Notes: generated by a model from the sequence alone, not told the origin. DNA of 30,750 nucleotides from a virus (IMGVR_UViG_3300030688_000091:1-30750); one strand, 5' to 3'; shown: positions 1 through 7,902, counted from the first letter of the stretch. Numbers and translations: made by a program.

Positions 1-1
1 A

Positions 2-568
2 TATCATGGTTTTGCAACTAAAAATATTGGTAATGCCGGATTGTTCGGCATTATACAAAACTCAGCAGCTCTAGCTAATGGAGTAACTACCGGTAAACAA
101 GGAGGTCTGCTGAACTTGCGGGGCTATCGTGGAGACGCGCAACCAGGTGATGTTTACGTAAATGATCCGAGCAGAGCATTAGCATTAACCTGCGGTCTAA
201 TGTTGGCTACTGCTCAGATTACAGCAGGAACATATAATGTGCCACCAACCCCAGGAACAGCGGGCGCTTACTTTTCCCCATCGGTTTATACATTTACGGG
301 ACCTGCCAGTAGCATTCTAACTTTGAATGGCGGGTATGCTTCATCTACAACACAACCTGTCAATGTATCAGGAAACGAACAGAACATTGGGTTATTTCAG
401 ATTATAGTTAATGCAACTGCAAACCCCGTTACTATTGCAACACAAGGCGGAACGCAAAATATAATCGGTCATGGCGCATCCGGCACTACATATACATTAG
501 CAGCAAATACCGCAGCTATATTCGTATCAATTAGCAATGCCGGAACTGGAGCATGGTTAGTTATTTAA
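2..568 (+). CDS. C-terminal part of a tail/virion structural protein (5' end outside window)
   Basis: The frame is open from the left edge (YHGFATKNIGNAG...) to TAA at 568, so about 188 C-terminal residues are visible and the start lies outside the window. The sequence is rich in Gly, Ala, Thr, Ser and Asn with alternating short hydrophobic stretches, as in beta-rich fibre, spike or appendage proteins. No catalytic motif is visible. It lies just upstream of the lysis block on the same strand. The assignment to a tail or fibre protein rests on composition and position only. Confidence 0.6.
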   Translation, partial: YHGFATKNIGNAGLFGIIQNSAALANGVTTGKQGGLLNLRGYRGDAQPGDVYVNDPSRALALTCGLMLATAQITAGTYNVPPTPGTAGAYFSPSVYTFTGPASSILTLNGGYASSTTQPVNVSGNEQNIGLFQIIVNATANPVTIATQGGTQNIIGHGASGTTYTLAANTAAIFVSISNAGTGAWLVI

Positions 569-582
569 TTTAGGAGTAAAAA

Positions 583-1107
583 ATGCCAACACAAACAATC
601 AACGGCGTGACCATTGTCACAGACGAAACCGGGAAAATAATCAGCGCAAATACAAGCGAAAATCCCTATTTTACCGCGGGAAAATCGTTTTTAGCGGCGG
701 CGGCGGCGGAAGCTAGTCCGGCAACTATTCATCAGGCATTAACGAACATAGGAGCACAGATACCGGCACCTGTGCCAATTATTGGATTAGCCGCCATTGC
801 CGCAACACCAAGTGTTCAAGATGCACTGGTAAATGTCGCACTGTCGGCGGCATCCGGCAACTGGGTGGCTGCAGCTGGAATGCTAACCGGGGTGGCGATT
901 ACTGGCTATTCCATATTTACAAAATCTCAACTTCAAGGCGTTACAAATGACCAGCTTCAAACGTATATTAAAAACCTTACTCCTGCCCTGCTTGATGCTG
1001 CTATCGGCTTGTCAAACGCCAACACCAGCAACAATATCGGCAATGCCAACGCCGCCGCCGTCAGTCAACATTCCGGGGTGTCAACAAATACCGCAACTAC
1101 CCAGTGA
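583..1107 (+). CDS. Small phage protein with hydrophobic segments, holin-like candidate
   Basis: 174 aa with a good ribosome site (TAGGAG, about 6 nt before ATG). Residues about 60-85 and 92-112 are hydrophobic; the second segment (AAAGMLTGVAITGYSIF) could span a membrane. The C-terminus is low-complexity (Asn, Ala, Ser, Thr), perhaps because its last 160 nt also encode the o-spanin-like lipoprotein in another frame. Its place before that lipoprotein, the XhlA-like protein and the lysozyme suggests a lysis role such as a holin. A minor virion protein is equally possible. I do not recognise the family. Confidence 0.6.
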   Translation: MPTQTINGVTIVTDETGKIISANTSENPYFTAGKSFLAAAAAEASPATIHQALTNIGAQIPAPVPIIGLAAIAATPSVQDALVNVALSAASGNWVAAAGMLTGVAITGYSIFTKSQLQGVTNDQLQTYIKNLTPALLDAAIGLSNANTSNNIGNANAAAVSQHSGVSTNTATTQ

Positions 1108-1180
1108 TGCGGTTACTGTCGATCAAAAACAGCAATATTTGTTGCAACTATTAGAATATAAGCGAGATTGTACGCAATGA
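947..1180 (+). CDS. o-spanin-like (Rz1-type) outer-membrane lipoprotein, nested gene
   Basis: 77 aa. The N-terminus is a lipoprotein signal: basic MTSFKR, hydrophobic core ILKTLLLPCLML, lipobox LLSAC (Cys22). A Pro-rich stretch follows (QTPTPATISAMPTPPPS), the pattern of Rz1 o-spanins that join inner and outer membranes at the last step of lysis. AAGG lies 8 nt before ATG. About 160 nt overlap the end of the upstream gene in another frame, as Rz1 is embedded in Rz, although the upstream protein does not look like a normal i-spanin (no N-terminal anchor plus coiled coil). The stop overlaps the next start (ATGA). Confidence 0.75.
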   Translation: MTSFKRILKTLLLPCLMLLSACQTPTPATISAMPTPPPSVNIPGCQQIPQLPSDAVTVDQKQQYLLQLLEYKRDCTQ

Positions 1181-1383
1181 TTATTCAAGATGATAAAATA
1201 GCAGCGCACGAAGCTCGTCTTAATGTGCTTGACGAATATGTCAGCTCATTACACACTAAGATAGATCAAATGCTGGATTATCAGCGCAGACAGCAAGGAT
1301 TTATTGCTGGCATCGTGTTTACAGTCGGGGCATTCGCTTCTGGAATTGCGTGGTTTTTTAATGATGTATTTCATCTTAAATAA
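1177..1383 (+). CDS. XhlA-like small protein: coiled coil plus C-terminal membrane segment
   Basis: 68 aa from ATG 1177, which overlaps the upstream TGA; a TTG 9 nt earlier is in frame but less likely. Residues 1-42 form a charged, heptad-like helix. Residues about 43-62 (GFIAGIVFTVGAFASGIAWFF) form one transmembrane segment. This soluble coiled coil plus C-terminal anchor matches the haemolysin XhlA type of phage lysis protein. With the lipoprotein upstream it might instead act as the inner-membrane spanin partner. The architecture is visible; the role is inferred. Confidence 0.65.
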   Translation: MIIQDDKIAAHEARLNVLDEYVSSLHTKIDQMLDYQRRQQGFIAGIVFTVGAFASGIAWFFNDVFHLK

Positions 1384-1409
1384 CAATTAAATAATTTCTG
1401 TGAATATTT

Positions 1410-1655
1410 ATGTCAAAAATGAGAGCTAAGTTTCAAATTAATACAATAATTCCGTGCTTTGACGGCTGCGAAACACTAATAATGAGTGCAGTATGCGGTA
1501 AGCCGTTCGATGAAAATGGCATTAGCGAAGATAACACTTATGCTAAATATTGTCCGGCGGGATCGATGAGCTTAACCGTAAATAATCCGGCGCTGGCTGG
1601 GGCGTTTAAGGTAGGTGAAAAATACTACCTTGATTTCACGATTGCAAACGAATAA
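1410..1655 (+). CDS. Hypothetical phage protein
   Basis: 81 aa, not recognised with confidence. It reads as a small soluble beta protein: MRAKFQINTI near the start, a central DNTYAKYCPAGSMSLTVNNP, and a C-terminal FKVGEKYYLDFTIAN. Small proteins of this form are common among phage structural and lysis genes. No strong Shine-Dalgarno is visible. The stop abuts the next ATG (TAAATG), so the two are probably co-translated. Confidence 0.7.
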   Translation: MSKMRAKFQINTIIPCFDGCETLIMSAVCGKPFDENGISEDNTYAKYCPAGSMSLTVNNPALAGAFKVGEKYYLDFTIANE

Positions 1656-1946
1656 ATGCTCGATAACCTACTCTATGCGCCGCTTATAATTTTATATGGC
1701 GGCGCTGGATTACATCACTTAACAAAATGGAAAAACAAGATGACAATCTTAACCGTGAAAGTACCCGAAACCGTTGACGCTGAAATCGTGACCGGCTTGA
1801 CAGCAACTTTAGCAAACGGACAATCTGTAAACGTCCCGTCCGGCGTGAGCGTAGCCATTGGCGATAGCTATGTCGTTCCGCAAACCGGAATTACCGCTCC
1901 AACATTTTTGAGCGCAGCTATTTTGGCGGCTGATACAGTAGCATAA
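1656..1946 (+). CDS. Hypothetical phage protein, start uncertain
   Basis: 96 aa from ATG 1656, which directly follows the previous stop. With this start the N-terminus has a possible membrane segment (LLYAPLIILYGGAGLHHL). An internal ATG at 1740 would give a 68-aa soluble protein (MTILTVKVPETVDAEIV...), which looks more like a typical small phage beta protein. Neither start has a convincing Shine-Dalgarno. The stop overlaps the next start (TAATG). Confidence 0.6.
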   Translation: MLDNLLYAPLIILYGGAGLHHLTKWKNKMTILTVKVPETVDAEIVTGLTATLANGQSVNVPSGVSVAIGDSYVVPQTGITAPTFLSAAILAADTVA

Positions 1947-2206
1947 TGGCAACGGCCACCACTGAAATCTTAAAAGGCGATGTGGTGGCTATTATCAGAG
2001 TTTTTGACGAGTACGCACCCGAACCAGCGCCCTATAAATTTTTTACTGTAGCTGTAATCACTGACGGGGTTGCTGAAATTAAAGGATTGTCAGACTCAAA
2101 AATAAATAAAAGCGATATTAAAGCAATGGCGTTAGCTATTAAAAAACTAGGCGCATCATGGGCGCACTGGTCGCACAATGGCCGGCAATGGAGTTTAAAA
2201 TTATGA
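1946..2206 (+). CDS. Hypothetical phage protein
   Basis: 86 aa, starting inside the previous stop (TAATG) and ending inside the lysozyme start (ATGA at 2203). An N-terminal beta-like part (LKGDVVAIIRVFDEY, YKFFTVAVITDGVAEI) is followed by a helix (KSDIKAMALAIKKLG) and the aromatic end WAHWSHNGRQWSLKL. No recognised domain. The overlaps tie it to lysozyme expression. Confidence 0.65.
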   Translation: MATATTEILKGDVVAIIRVFDEYAPEPAPYKFFTVAVITDGVAEIKGLSDSKINKSDIKAMALAIKKLGASWAHWSHNGRQWSLKL

Positions 2207-2640
2207 TACCCAAACACCTGATACCGACATTTGAGTCAGTCGGCAGTGCGCTTAATTTTCCGCCTGAAATTTTAGCAGGTATCGCATGGCGCGAAAGCTG
2301 TTTCGGCGCAACTCTCGATCACAATGGTTATGGCGATCATGGCAACGGATACGGCATTATGCAGGTTGATAGGCGTTCGCATATGCTAGTAGGTAAACCT
2401 GATAGTATCGAGCATGTTACCCAAGGAGCGCATATTTTGAACGATATGCGCAATGCTATCAGTAAAAAACATCCCGACTGGTCAAAAGCTGATCAATTGC
2501 GCGGGTCGATTGCGGCTTATAACGTTGGGCCTGATAATATTAGGACTGTGGATCATATGGACTCAGGCACTACGGAAAATAATTATTCTGCGGATGTTTT
2601 GAACAAAGCAAGAATGCTTAAAGAATATTTTGTTGTATAA
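2203..2640 (+). CDS. Endolysin, goose-type (G-type) lysozyme family
   Basis: 145 aa. It would cleave the MurNAc-GlcNAc bond of peptidoglycan to release progeny. Residues 23-59 carry the family signature: the helix ILAGIAWRES with candidate catalytic Glu31, then GYGDHGNGYGIMQVDRRSH. A second conserved-looking stretch is IAAYNVGP near residue 105. There is no signal peptide, so a holin would have to release it. ATG 2203 is preferred over the in-frame ATG at 2158 because GGAG lies 9-10 nt upstream and the codon overlaps the previous stop. Confidence 0.9.
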   Translation: MIPKHLIPTFESVGSALNFPPEILAGIAWRESCFGATLDHNGYGDHGNGYGIMQVDRRSHMLVGKPDSIEHVTQGAHILNDMRNAISKKHPDWSKADQLRGSIAAYNVGPDNIRTVDHMDSGTTENNYSADVLNKARMLKEYFVV

Positions 2641-2679
2641 TTAACCGGAACTAAAACCAATCTTTTAAAAAAGGAAATC

Positions 2680-2776
2680 ATGAAAATTTCAAAGACTACC
2701 ACGGCATTTTGATGGTGGCGACGAAGAAGAAATTACAGCGCATGGCGGTGGTGCTGGCTTTCGACAGATTGCGTAA
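2680..2776 (+). other. Mini reading frame with possible +1 shift (MKISKTTTAF / DGGDEEEI...)
   Basis: A strong Shine-Dalgarno (AAAGGA) precedes ATG 2680, which opens a 10-codon frame ending at TGA 2710. Skipping one base at TTT-TGA opens a 21-codon frame to TAA 2774 that reads like coding sequence (DGGDEEEITAHGGG...). It may be a decayed gene, a one-base indel or a recoding site. It sits between the lysozyme and the terminator. Confidence 0.3.
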
Positions 2777-2805
2777 AGCTTAGTTACCCGTAAGACTCGT
2801 GCAAG

Positions 2806-2831
2806 AAGCCGGCTTAATCGCCGGCTTTTTT
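2806..2831 (+). terminator. Rho-independent terminator
   Basis: Perfect 8-bp stem AAGCCGGC (2806-2813) / GCCGGCTT (2820-2827), 6-nt loop, then a T run. It ends the rightward lysis transcript just before the convergent leftward recombination operon. Confidence 0.85.
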
Positions 2832-2856
2832 ATGTTTGTTAAGTTTTGTTAAGATC

Positions 2857-3231
2857 CTATGCCGTTAATCTTGCACTCGATTGATCCATAGCGGCGTCAA
2901 TAGCTCCATAGGGCGTGTGATGAACGCCTAAAGTATTACCAAAAAAATTAATAGCTTTAAATGTATGTCCAACTTGCTCAATCTTGATAGTATTGCGAAC
3001 CATAAACTCAAGACGGGCTTTATTCGCCATCAACCCCGGAAAATCAACCCGATAAACCGCTACAATGTTATTTGCCTCTGCAAGCTGTTTACGGGTTTCG
3101 ACTAATTCCTGCTTAGCTTTAGCAAGATCAAGTTCGCTTTCTTTTAGCGCCTGCCGTGCGGACTTTAAATGCCTGTCCTTGACGACTAAATCGGTGTGTA
3201 GCTTTTCGGTTTGCGCTTCTATAGTAGCCAT
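2857..3231 (-). CDS. Coiled-coil phage protein of unknown function
   Basis: 124 aa. Residues 1-55 are a strongly charged predicted coiled coil (KLHTDLVVKDRHLKSARQAL...). The C-terminal half is globular with an ending of the form FKAINFFGNTLGVHHTPYGAI. AAGGGG lies upstream of ATG 3231. It is the last gene of the recombination operon, 17 nt after the exonuclease. A recombination accessory role is inferred from position only. Confidence 0.65.
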   Translation of the reverse strand: MATIEAQTEKLHTDLVVKDRHLKSARQALKESELDLAKAKQELVETRKQLAEANNIVAVYRVDFPGLMANKARLEFMVRNTIKIEQVGHTFKAINFFGNTLGVHHTPYGAIDAAMDQSSARLTA

Positions 3232-3248
3232 AAATCACCCCTTATTAT

Positions 3249-3836
3249 TTACGCCGCTTCCGTGAGCTTTGCATCTGCGTCTTTAACTGCAAAGTAAACA
3301 GCAATCAGCGCGTTAACGTCATTCATGGCATCATGAGCGCCATCAAAGCCCTCTCCGAAAAAATGCTGATAAGCTTCGATCAATTTCGGCAGTTTATTTT
3401 TTGGCAAATTTGTATGCTTTCTTGCGGCATACATGGCGCATTCTTTCTCACCATTTTTCCATGCATCAAGCTGTTCCTCTGGCGATCCAAGCTTATGCTG
3501 TGCAATACGGATAATTCTAGCGTCAAACGATTCATTAAAACCTACGCGCTTGCGGCCTTTCCATAAGCCGAAAAACACTTGCAATGCGCGTGTTATGGTT
3601 ACTCCGGTTTCTAGCGCAAAATCGGTTGATATGCCATGAATTTCGGTTAATTCTTCAGGTATCGCCCATCCATCAGGCTTGATAATCAGATTAATGCTCG
3701 ATACCGTTTTGCGGGTTTCATCATCAACTAATGCAGCAGCAATTTGAACTATATGCGGCTGGTCTGGATGTTCGGAAGGCTCCTTAAAATTAGGTATGCC
3801 AGTTGTTTCGGTGTCGTAAAAGAATAGTAAGGCCAT
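3249..3836 (-). CDS. DnaQ-like 3'-5' exonuclease (DEDDh family)
   Basis: 195 aa. All exonuclease motifs of the RNase T / DNA polymerase III epsilon superfamily are visible: Exo I FFYDTETTG (Asp8, Glu10), Exo II with GFNESFD (Asp105), Exo III His168 and Asp173 in GAHDAMND. These residues bind two metal ions for 3'-5' hydrolysis of DNA or RNA. The ATG overlaps the stop of the upstream nuclease gene (TAATG), so the two are coupled. It probably trims or proofreads ends in recombination or replication. Confidence 0.88.
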   Translation of the reverse strand: MALLFFYDTETTGIPNFKEPSEHPDQPHIVQIAAALVDDETRKTVSSINLIIKPDGWAIPEELTEIHGISTDFALETGVTITRALQVFFGLWKGRKRVGFNESFDARIIRIAQHKLGSPEEQLDAWKNGEKECAMYAARKHTNLPKNKLPKLIEAYQHFFGEGFDGAHDAMNDVNALIAVYFAVKDADAKLTEAA

Positions 3837-6211
3837 TAGAATAAATCTCCAGTAGAAGGTTTTTGAATATTTCCGCCAAACTCCTTAATTAGCCAATTTT
3901 CGGCAGCACCCATATTCAAGCCAAACTCAGTGCGAACAAAGGAAATAACTTTTAGGCGTTTCGGACAGATTACGCCAAGCTTTCTTTCTTCTTTGACATC
4001 TTCATCCGCAATAATGGGGTCACTAGCGGCAACTTGCGGATCATCCCAGCCGGTTTTGCTTGGTGGTATGTAGGCGCCTAAAGGTATTCCTTCATACGTA
4101 ACATCAGCTTGCCCAGTAATGACAATTTCAACCAGCGTATTGTCATCACCATCAAATTCATCATCACTTAGTTTTTCAATTATGGCCTCTTTCGATGCGG
4201 ATATTGGCTTAACTGCGATAATCTCATCAGCCAAATTCATCAGCTGCTTTGAGTGCGCAGAATAGCTATTAACTTCTGCAAAGCTGGTGTTTTCGGTAAT
4301 TAAGTCGAATAAGCGTTCGCTTTCGGCCATGACTTCTTTAGCATCAAGCGCCAAAATATCTACGCTTTCATCAAGCCAGCTTGCAGCAAGTTCGATATTG
4401 GCTTTTATCCTAATTTGAATATCAAGCTCTTTTTCAAGCTTGCTGGCTTTAATATTCAATGATTGGGCTTGAGATTCTTCTGCACGGCGTGTCGTTCCGT
4501 TATCGCAATACTGAGCGCTTTGGTAAATATGTGAAGCTCTTTCGCGCAGGTCTTTTATTTCGGCGCGGATTGCGTCATCGGGATCAACCTGACCGGCTTC
4601 TGATTGAACTGCGGCCAACAATGCACCGGCTATCTCAGCATCGGCGTTCATTTTATCGGCAAGGATTGATAGCTTAATGCTGTAACATTCATAGCCGTCA
4701 GCCTCGACAGCATTCATGCCCTCTTTTATCAACCCAAAAAGCCTAGCCGATTCAGTCCTTACTTGATCGACATTAAAGCTAACGTCTACCGGATTTAACA
4801 TGCTTTTAGCAAGTTCGGTTTCAGTCAAAAGCCTTTTGTTTATGGCTATACGCTCGTTTTTTTCATCCTCGGCTTTTTGCTTTGCGTCAGCCTTAGCTTT
4901 TTCTTCTGCAAAATACTCGGATATTTTGCTTTTAACCAGGAGTTCAAAATCTTCTTTTGGCTTGTAAATAATGGATTGCAGGGAATCAAACAAAAACCCC
5001 AGGTCTTTAAAGTCTTCTGTGAATTTGTACTCGTTAAACCATGCTGCTTTTTCAAGTAGTTCAGCATAAAGATTGTCCGCCTCGATTTTTGCTCGGTCCA
5101 TTTCGGCGCCGATGGCGCTACTCAGTGAGTCATGGTTTTTGGTGCGTGAGCATTTACCCATAAAATCAGGCAAATTAAAGACAAGAGAAATGTCGTAATC
5201 TGCTAATTTTGCGCCTAATTCATCAACATAAGCATTAAATTCAACAAGCGCATCATCACAAGCCTTTTGCCTAATTTCCCGTCTAAAATCCGTTACTGTT
5301 TTATTGCAATAAATCCGTCCGGCAGCCAAGTATTTTTTAATCGACTTCAGCTCTGCAATCAAATCTATGACCGGCGTAGCCTCCGTGGTGATGCGTTTTA
5401 ATACCTCGTCAATCAAACCTTCACCATTCTCAAACTCGTCGGCTATAGCTTTAAAATCTCCGGCATTTTCAGCGGTAATGGTTTTTTTTGTGATTGCTTC
5501 ATACTTGGTTTCACGGATCGCAAACCAATTTTTGATATTACTGGTTAAAGCAATACCTCCTCCTTGGAATGTGACGACCGGAAGTAGGTTTTCGCGTGAC
5601 TCGCCCTCTTCGATAAACCGTACCGTTTCAACATCAACAAAGTCGGCTTCAGCTTCGTGAAATTTCTCCCACAACTTGGGAATATTGGCGATAAATTCCG
5701 GATCAGGCAAAACATCTATATAAACGAAATCGGTAGCATCTTCATTTCCAACTGCAAAAAAACAAACCTCAGCGCCGCTACACATCAATCCTTGCTGTAC
5801 CTGCGGCTTATGGTAGTCAGGCAATATTCCATTGCTCACAGACTCCCATAACGCTTTATTGAATTGCTTTATTTCCAGAGAAAAAGTACCGAAAATATTT
5901 AGGCCATCCAGTGACGCCGATTGACTCCCATAAGCAAAAACCTTGGGAATGAAATCTTCATCTAGTCTTTTCTCAACCAATGCCCGGATAAGCGCCTCGA
6001 CACGATGTCCATTCGGAAAAATAACATCCTTAACAAACTGCGAATATTCAAGTCCATTGCCTGATTTACGTGCCCTGATTAAATCGTTTCGGCTGGCATA
6101 TGGCGATATATTCATCGCAATGGCTAATTCGCTGGCGTTGTCATGGGTTAGCCTGTGTTGCAGCCATGACTCGCTGCCTTGCTCTAATTCAAGCTCTATG
6201 CGTTCAAACAT
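3836..6211 (-). CDS. YqaJ/lambda-exonuclease-type recombinase nuclease with long C-terminal extension
   Basis: 791 aa from ATG 6211; an in-frame GTG at 6220 would add three residues, but GGGG lies 8 nt before 6211. Residues 1-160 match the YqaJ/lambda-exo fold: GSESWLQHRL with Ser/Trp/Arg, Glu73 (GHRVEAL), Asp102 (SLDGL), Glu113-x-Lys115 (LEIK) and QVQQGLMCSG. Such enzymes resect double-stranded ends for a partner annealase. The remaining roughly 600 residues are mostly charged helices and coiled coil, far longer than the usual 200-350 aa. Its start overlaps the recT stop, so the exonuclease-annealase pair is coupled. Confidence 0.85.
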   Translation of the reverse strand: MFERIELELEQGSESWLQHRLTHDNASELAIAMNISPYASRNDLIRARKSGNGLEYSQFVKDVIFPNGHRVEALIRALVEKRLDEDFIPKVFAYGSQSASLDGLNIFGTFSLEIKQFNKALWESVSNGILPDYHKPQVQQGLMCSGAEVCFFAVGNEDATDFVYIDVLPDPEFIANIPKLWEKFHEAEADFVDVETVRFIEEGESRENLLPVVTFQGGGIALTSNIKNWFAIRETKYEAITKKTITAENAGDFKAIADEFENGEGLIDEVLKRITTEATPVIDLIAELKSIKKYLAAGRIYCNKTVTDFRREIRQKACDDALVEFNAYVDELGAKLADYDISLVFNLPDFMGKCSRTKNHDSLSSAIGAEMDRAKIEADNLYAELLEKAAWFNEYKFTEDFKDLGFLFDSLQSIIYKPKEDFELLVKSKISEYFAEEKAKADAKQKAEDEKNERIAINKRLLTETELAKSMLNPVDVSFNVDQVRTESARLFGLIKEGMNAVEADGYECYSIKLSILADKMNADAEIAGALLAAVQSEAGQVDPDDAIRAEIKDLRERASHIYQSAQYCDNGTTRRAEESQAQSLNIKASKLEKELDIQIRIKANIELAASWLDESVDILALDAKEVMAESERLFDLITENTSFAEVNSYSAHSKQLMNLADEIIAVKPISASKEAIIEKLSDDEFDGDDNTLVEIVITGQADVTYEGIPLGAYIPPSKTGWDDPQVAASDPIIADEDVKEERKLGVICPKRLKVISFVRTEFGLNMGAAENWLIKEFGGNIQKPSTGDLF

Positions 6212-7247
6212 TGGCTTCACCCCAATTCAATATTTCAGACTGCTGATCGTCAGTCAAAGCGTGTTTTTTACCCATGTCAGCAATCAGCTTTTCCGGTGTA
6301 ATTTTTTTGTTTGCAACATGATCAAAATATTTGCGGCGGATTTCTGCGAATTGTTCTGCTGTGCAAAACTCATTTACTACATTGCTTTGATCTTCGCCAT
6401 GGATTGTCTGATCGTTCGCTGTAATTGGCTCTGAAGTACTATCAATATAATCAAAGTCGCCATTTTCGGAATTTGCGGCCATGCCATCCTTAACAAAAGC
6501 GTCCGACATTTCTGTAGACATAATCCCCCACTTGCTGATTAGCTGGCGCAACATGGTTTTAAAAGCCATTGCATCAAAGTCTTTATACCAAAAGCTAGAA
6601 TACTTCCAAGCATCCTCTACCTTTTCGCCGGCCTGTAACTTTTCGTAAATAGCCCGATTAAAAGCCCCTGAATACTTGTCTGCATGACTAAGCATTTTAT
6701 TTTTAGACCAGTACATTTCTTTGCGAAAGCCATTAAGATATTCAAACATACAATAATAGCCTGTCGTTTCCGCTGATTCGCGCTCTAATTCGTCGTCAAT
6801 CAGATTTACTTCAATTTCTTCAAGCAAAGGATTAAACCGTACTAACTCGCCTTTTTTAATATCCAGTACGTTAATTTTAAGATAGAAATTTGAACGCAAG
6901 GCCAATTGAATATATCCTTTATATCCTAGCTGGAATTGCGCAAGTATAGCCTCTGTAATGCCTTTATTGGCATTAGCCTTGCGCTTGTATGGCACCATAT
7001 AATACTGCCCAAGCTGCGGACTTGGCGACAGATTAAGCGCCTCTCCAAGCAAAGCCGAGGACAATATAGAGCCTGATTCGCATTCTTGCAGGCCTGGATT
7101 TGTTGCTACAGCGCTGGATATTGCGCCGATAAAGCGATCAATCCTTTTAGGATCGCGCAATGTTGTTTTAATCAGGTTTTGATAGCCATCTGATTGAATG
7201 GCTAAGCTAAATTTCTTTTTAGCTTGTGGTACAACTGCAGTAGACAT
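6204..7247 (-). CDS. recT: RecT-family single-strand annealing protein
   Basis: 347 aa. Characteristic RecT sequence: a helical N-terminus with PKRIDRFIGAISSAV, then LLGEALNLSPSPQLGQYYMVPY, FQLGYKGYIQLALRSNFY, and KDFDAMAFKTMLRQLISKWG. RecT-type proteins bind single-stranded DNA and anneal complementary strands. The C-terminal 70-90 residues (after FVKDGM) are variable. The next gene, overlapping by 8 nt, is the partner exonuclease. Expression is probably from the promoter at 7368-7396 through a structured leader. Confidence 0.93.
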   Translation of the reverse strand: MSTAVVPQAKKKFSLAIQSDGYQNLIKTTLRDPKRIDRFIGAISSAVATNPGLQECESGSILSSALLGEALNLSPSPQLGQYYMVPYKRKANANKGITEAILAQFQLGYKGYIQLALRSNFYLKINVLDIKKGELVRFNPLLEEIEVNLIDDELERESAETTGYYCMFEYLNGFRKEMYWSKNKMLSHADKYSGAFNRAIYEKLQAGEKVEDAWKYSSFWYKDFDAMAFKTMLRQLISKWGIMSTEMSDAFVKDGMAANSENGDFDYIDSTSEPITANDQTIHGEDQSNVVNEFCTAEQFAEIRRKYFDHVANKKITPEKLIADMGKKHALTDDQQSEILNWGEANV

Positions 7248-7279
7248 AAATTACACCCATAAAAAAAGCCATACTTTAA

Positions 7280-7356
7280 ATCCGGTGATAGTTGGGAAAT
7301 GGTTTCCCTCGGATAAAAAATACAGCTTTGTTTAACCACTTTATTCGGCCTATCAC
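7280..7356 (-). promoter_or_regulatory. Structured 5' leader upstream of recT, possible pseudoknot
   Basis: Inside the roughly 115-nt leader are the hairpin GGGAAA/TTTCCC (7294-7299 with 7303-7308), an enclosing pair ATCCG/CGGAT (7280-7284 with 7310-7314), and GTGATAG/CTATCAC (7285-7291 with 7350-7356). The last pair crosses the enclosing one, so together they would form a pseudoknot. The function is unknown. Confidence 0.4.
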
Positions 7357-7367
7357 AGCCCGTTTAA

Positions 7368-7396
7368 ATACTAGCTCACATCGGATATTTAGTCAA
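7368..7396 (-). promoter_or_regulatory. Sigma70-like promoter for the recT operon
   Basis: On the minus strand: -35 TTGACT (7396-7391), 17-nt spacer, -10 TAGTAT (7373-7368). The start would be near 7361, upstream of recT. It lies just after the stop of the preceding gene. Confidence 0.6.
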
Positions 7397-7747
7397 TCAA
7401 AATTTACCAAGTTCGCCAACGCATGTATTTGCGTTTTCTTTGATGAAATCAATAGCTTCTTTGTAAGTCCCTTCAAACTTTCTAATATCGAAATTACCGG
7501 ATGAAAGCCAAAAATTAGCATAGCGTTTTATTTCTCCTGGCTTACTGACCAGCTTGTGATCCTTTTCGCCTTGAGCTCTAAATCCCGTCTCAATATCACG
7601 AATACCTCCTGAATAGCCTGTCAACATGTCCAGCACAGTTATAATGCCAATGTTTTTAACATTAACCGTAGCTATATTGTCTGTTTCGTGAATATTTTCC
7701 ATTACAAAGTCATTTGGATTTAATAAATTTTCTTGATATACATCCAT
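7397..7747 (-). CDS. Hypothetical phage protein
   Basis: 116 aa, not recognised. ATG 7747 follows GAGGAG at good spacing; an in-frame ATG at 7702 (MENIHETDN) is less well placed. The sequence is soluble and mixed alpha/beta with KNIGIITVLDMLTGYSGG in the middle and TYKEAIDFIKENAN near the end. It sits between tiny membrane-protein genes and the recT promoter. Confidence 0.65.
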   Translation of the reverse strand: MDVYQENLLNPNDFVMENIHETDNIATVNVKNIGIITVLDMLTGYSGGIRDIETGFRAQGEKDHKLVSKPGEIKRYANFWLSSGNFDIRKFEGTYKEAIDFIKENANTCVGELGKF

Positions 7748-7750
7748 AAA

Positions 7751-7825
7751 TCAACTCCTCGTAGCATAAAGGCAGCCAGCAATAAACAAAGCCCCGATTA
7801 CCGTATAAATAACAAAATAAATCAT
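7751..7825 (-). CDS. 24-aa membrane micro-protein
   Basis: Short frame starting inside the upstream stop (ATGA) and ending just before the Shine-Dalgarno of the next gene. Almost the whole peptide is one membrane helix (IYFVIYTVIGALFIAGCLY) with a basic C-terminus (ATRS). Position and hydrophobicity support a real gene. No function can be assigned. Confidence 0.55.
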   Translation of the reverse strand: MIYFVIYTVIGALFIAGCLYATRS

Positions 7826-7902
7826 AATTTTTTCTCCAGGTCATTAAGAACATGCCAAACAACGGCAACAAAAAACACAATGGTTATGCATGCTAAAATC
7901 AT
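7822..7902 (-). CDS. 26-aa membrane micro-protein
   Basis: It starts inside the stop of the 55-aa gene (ATGA) and ends inside the start of the 24-aa gene (ATGA). The N-terminal membrane helix (ILACITIVFFVAVVWHVL) is followed by a charged tail (NDLEKKL). It is the middle member of a three-gene overlapping chain of one-helix proteins. Confidence 0.55.
   Translation of the reverse strand: MILACITIVFFVAVVWHVLNDLEKKL

Noticed and set aside
5943-6434. 163-codon plus-strand frame antisense to the recT/exonuclease junction
   Set aside because: Shadow of two well-supported genes; no ribosome site or recognisable domain.
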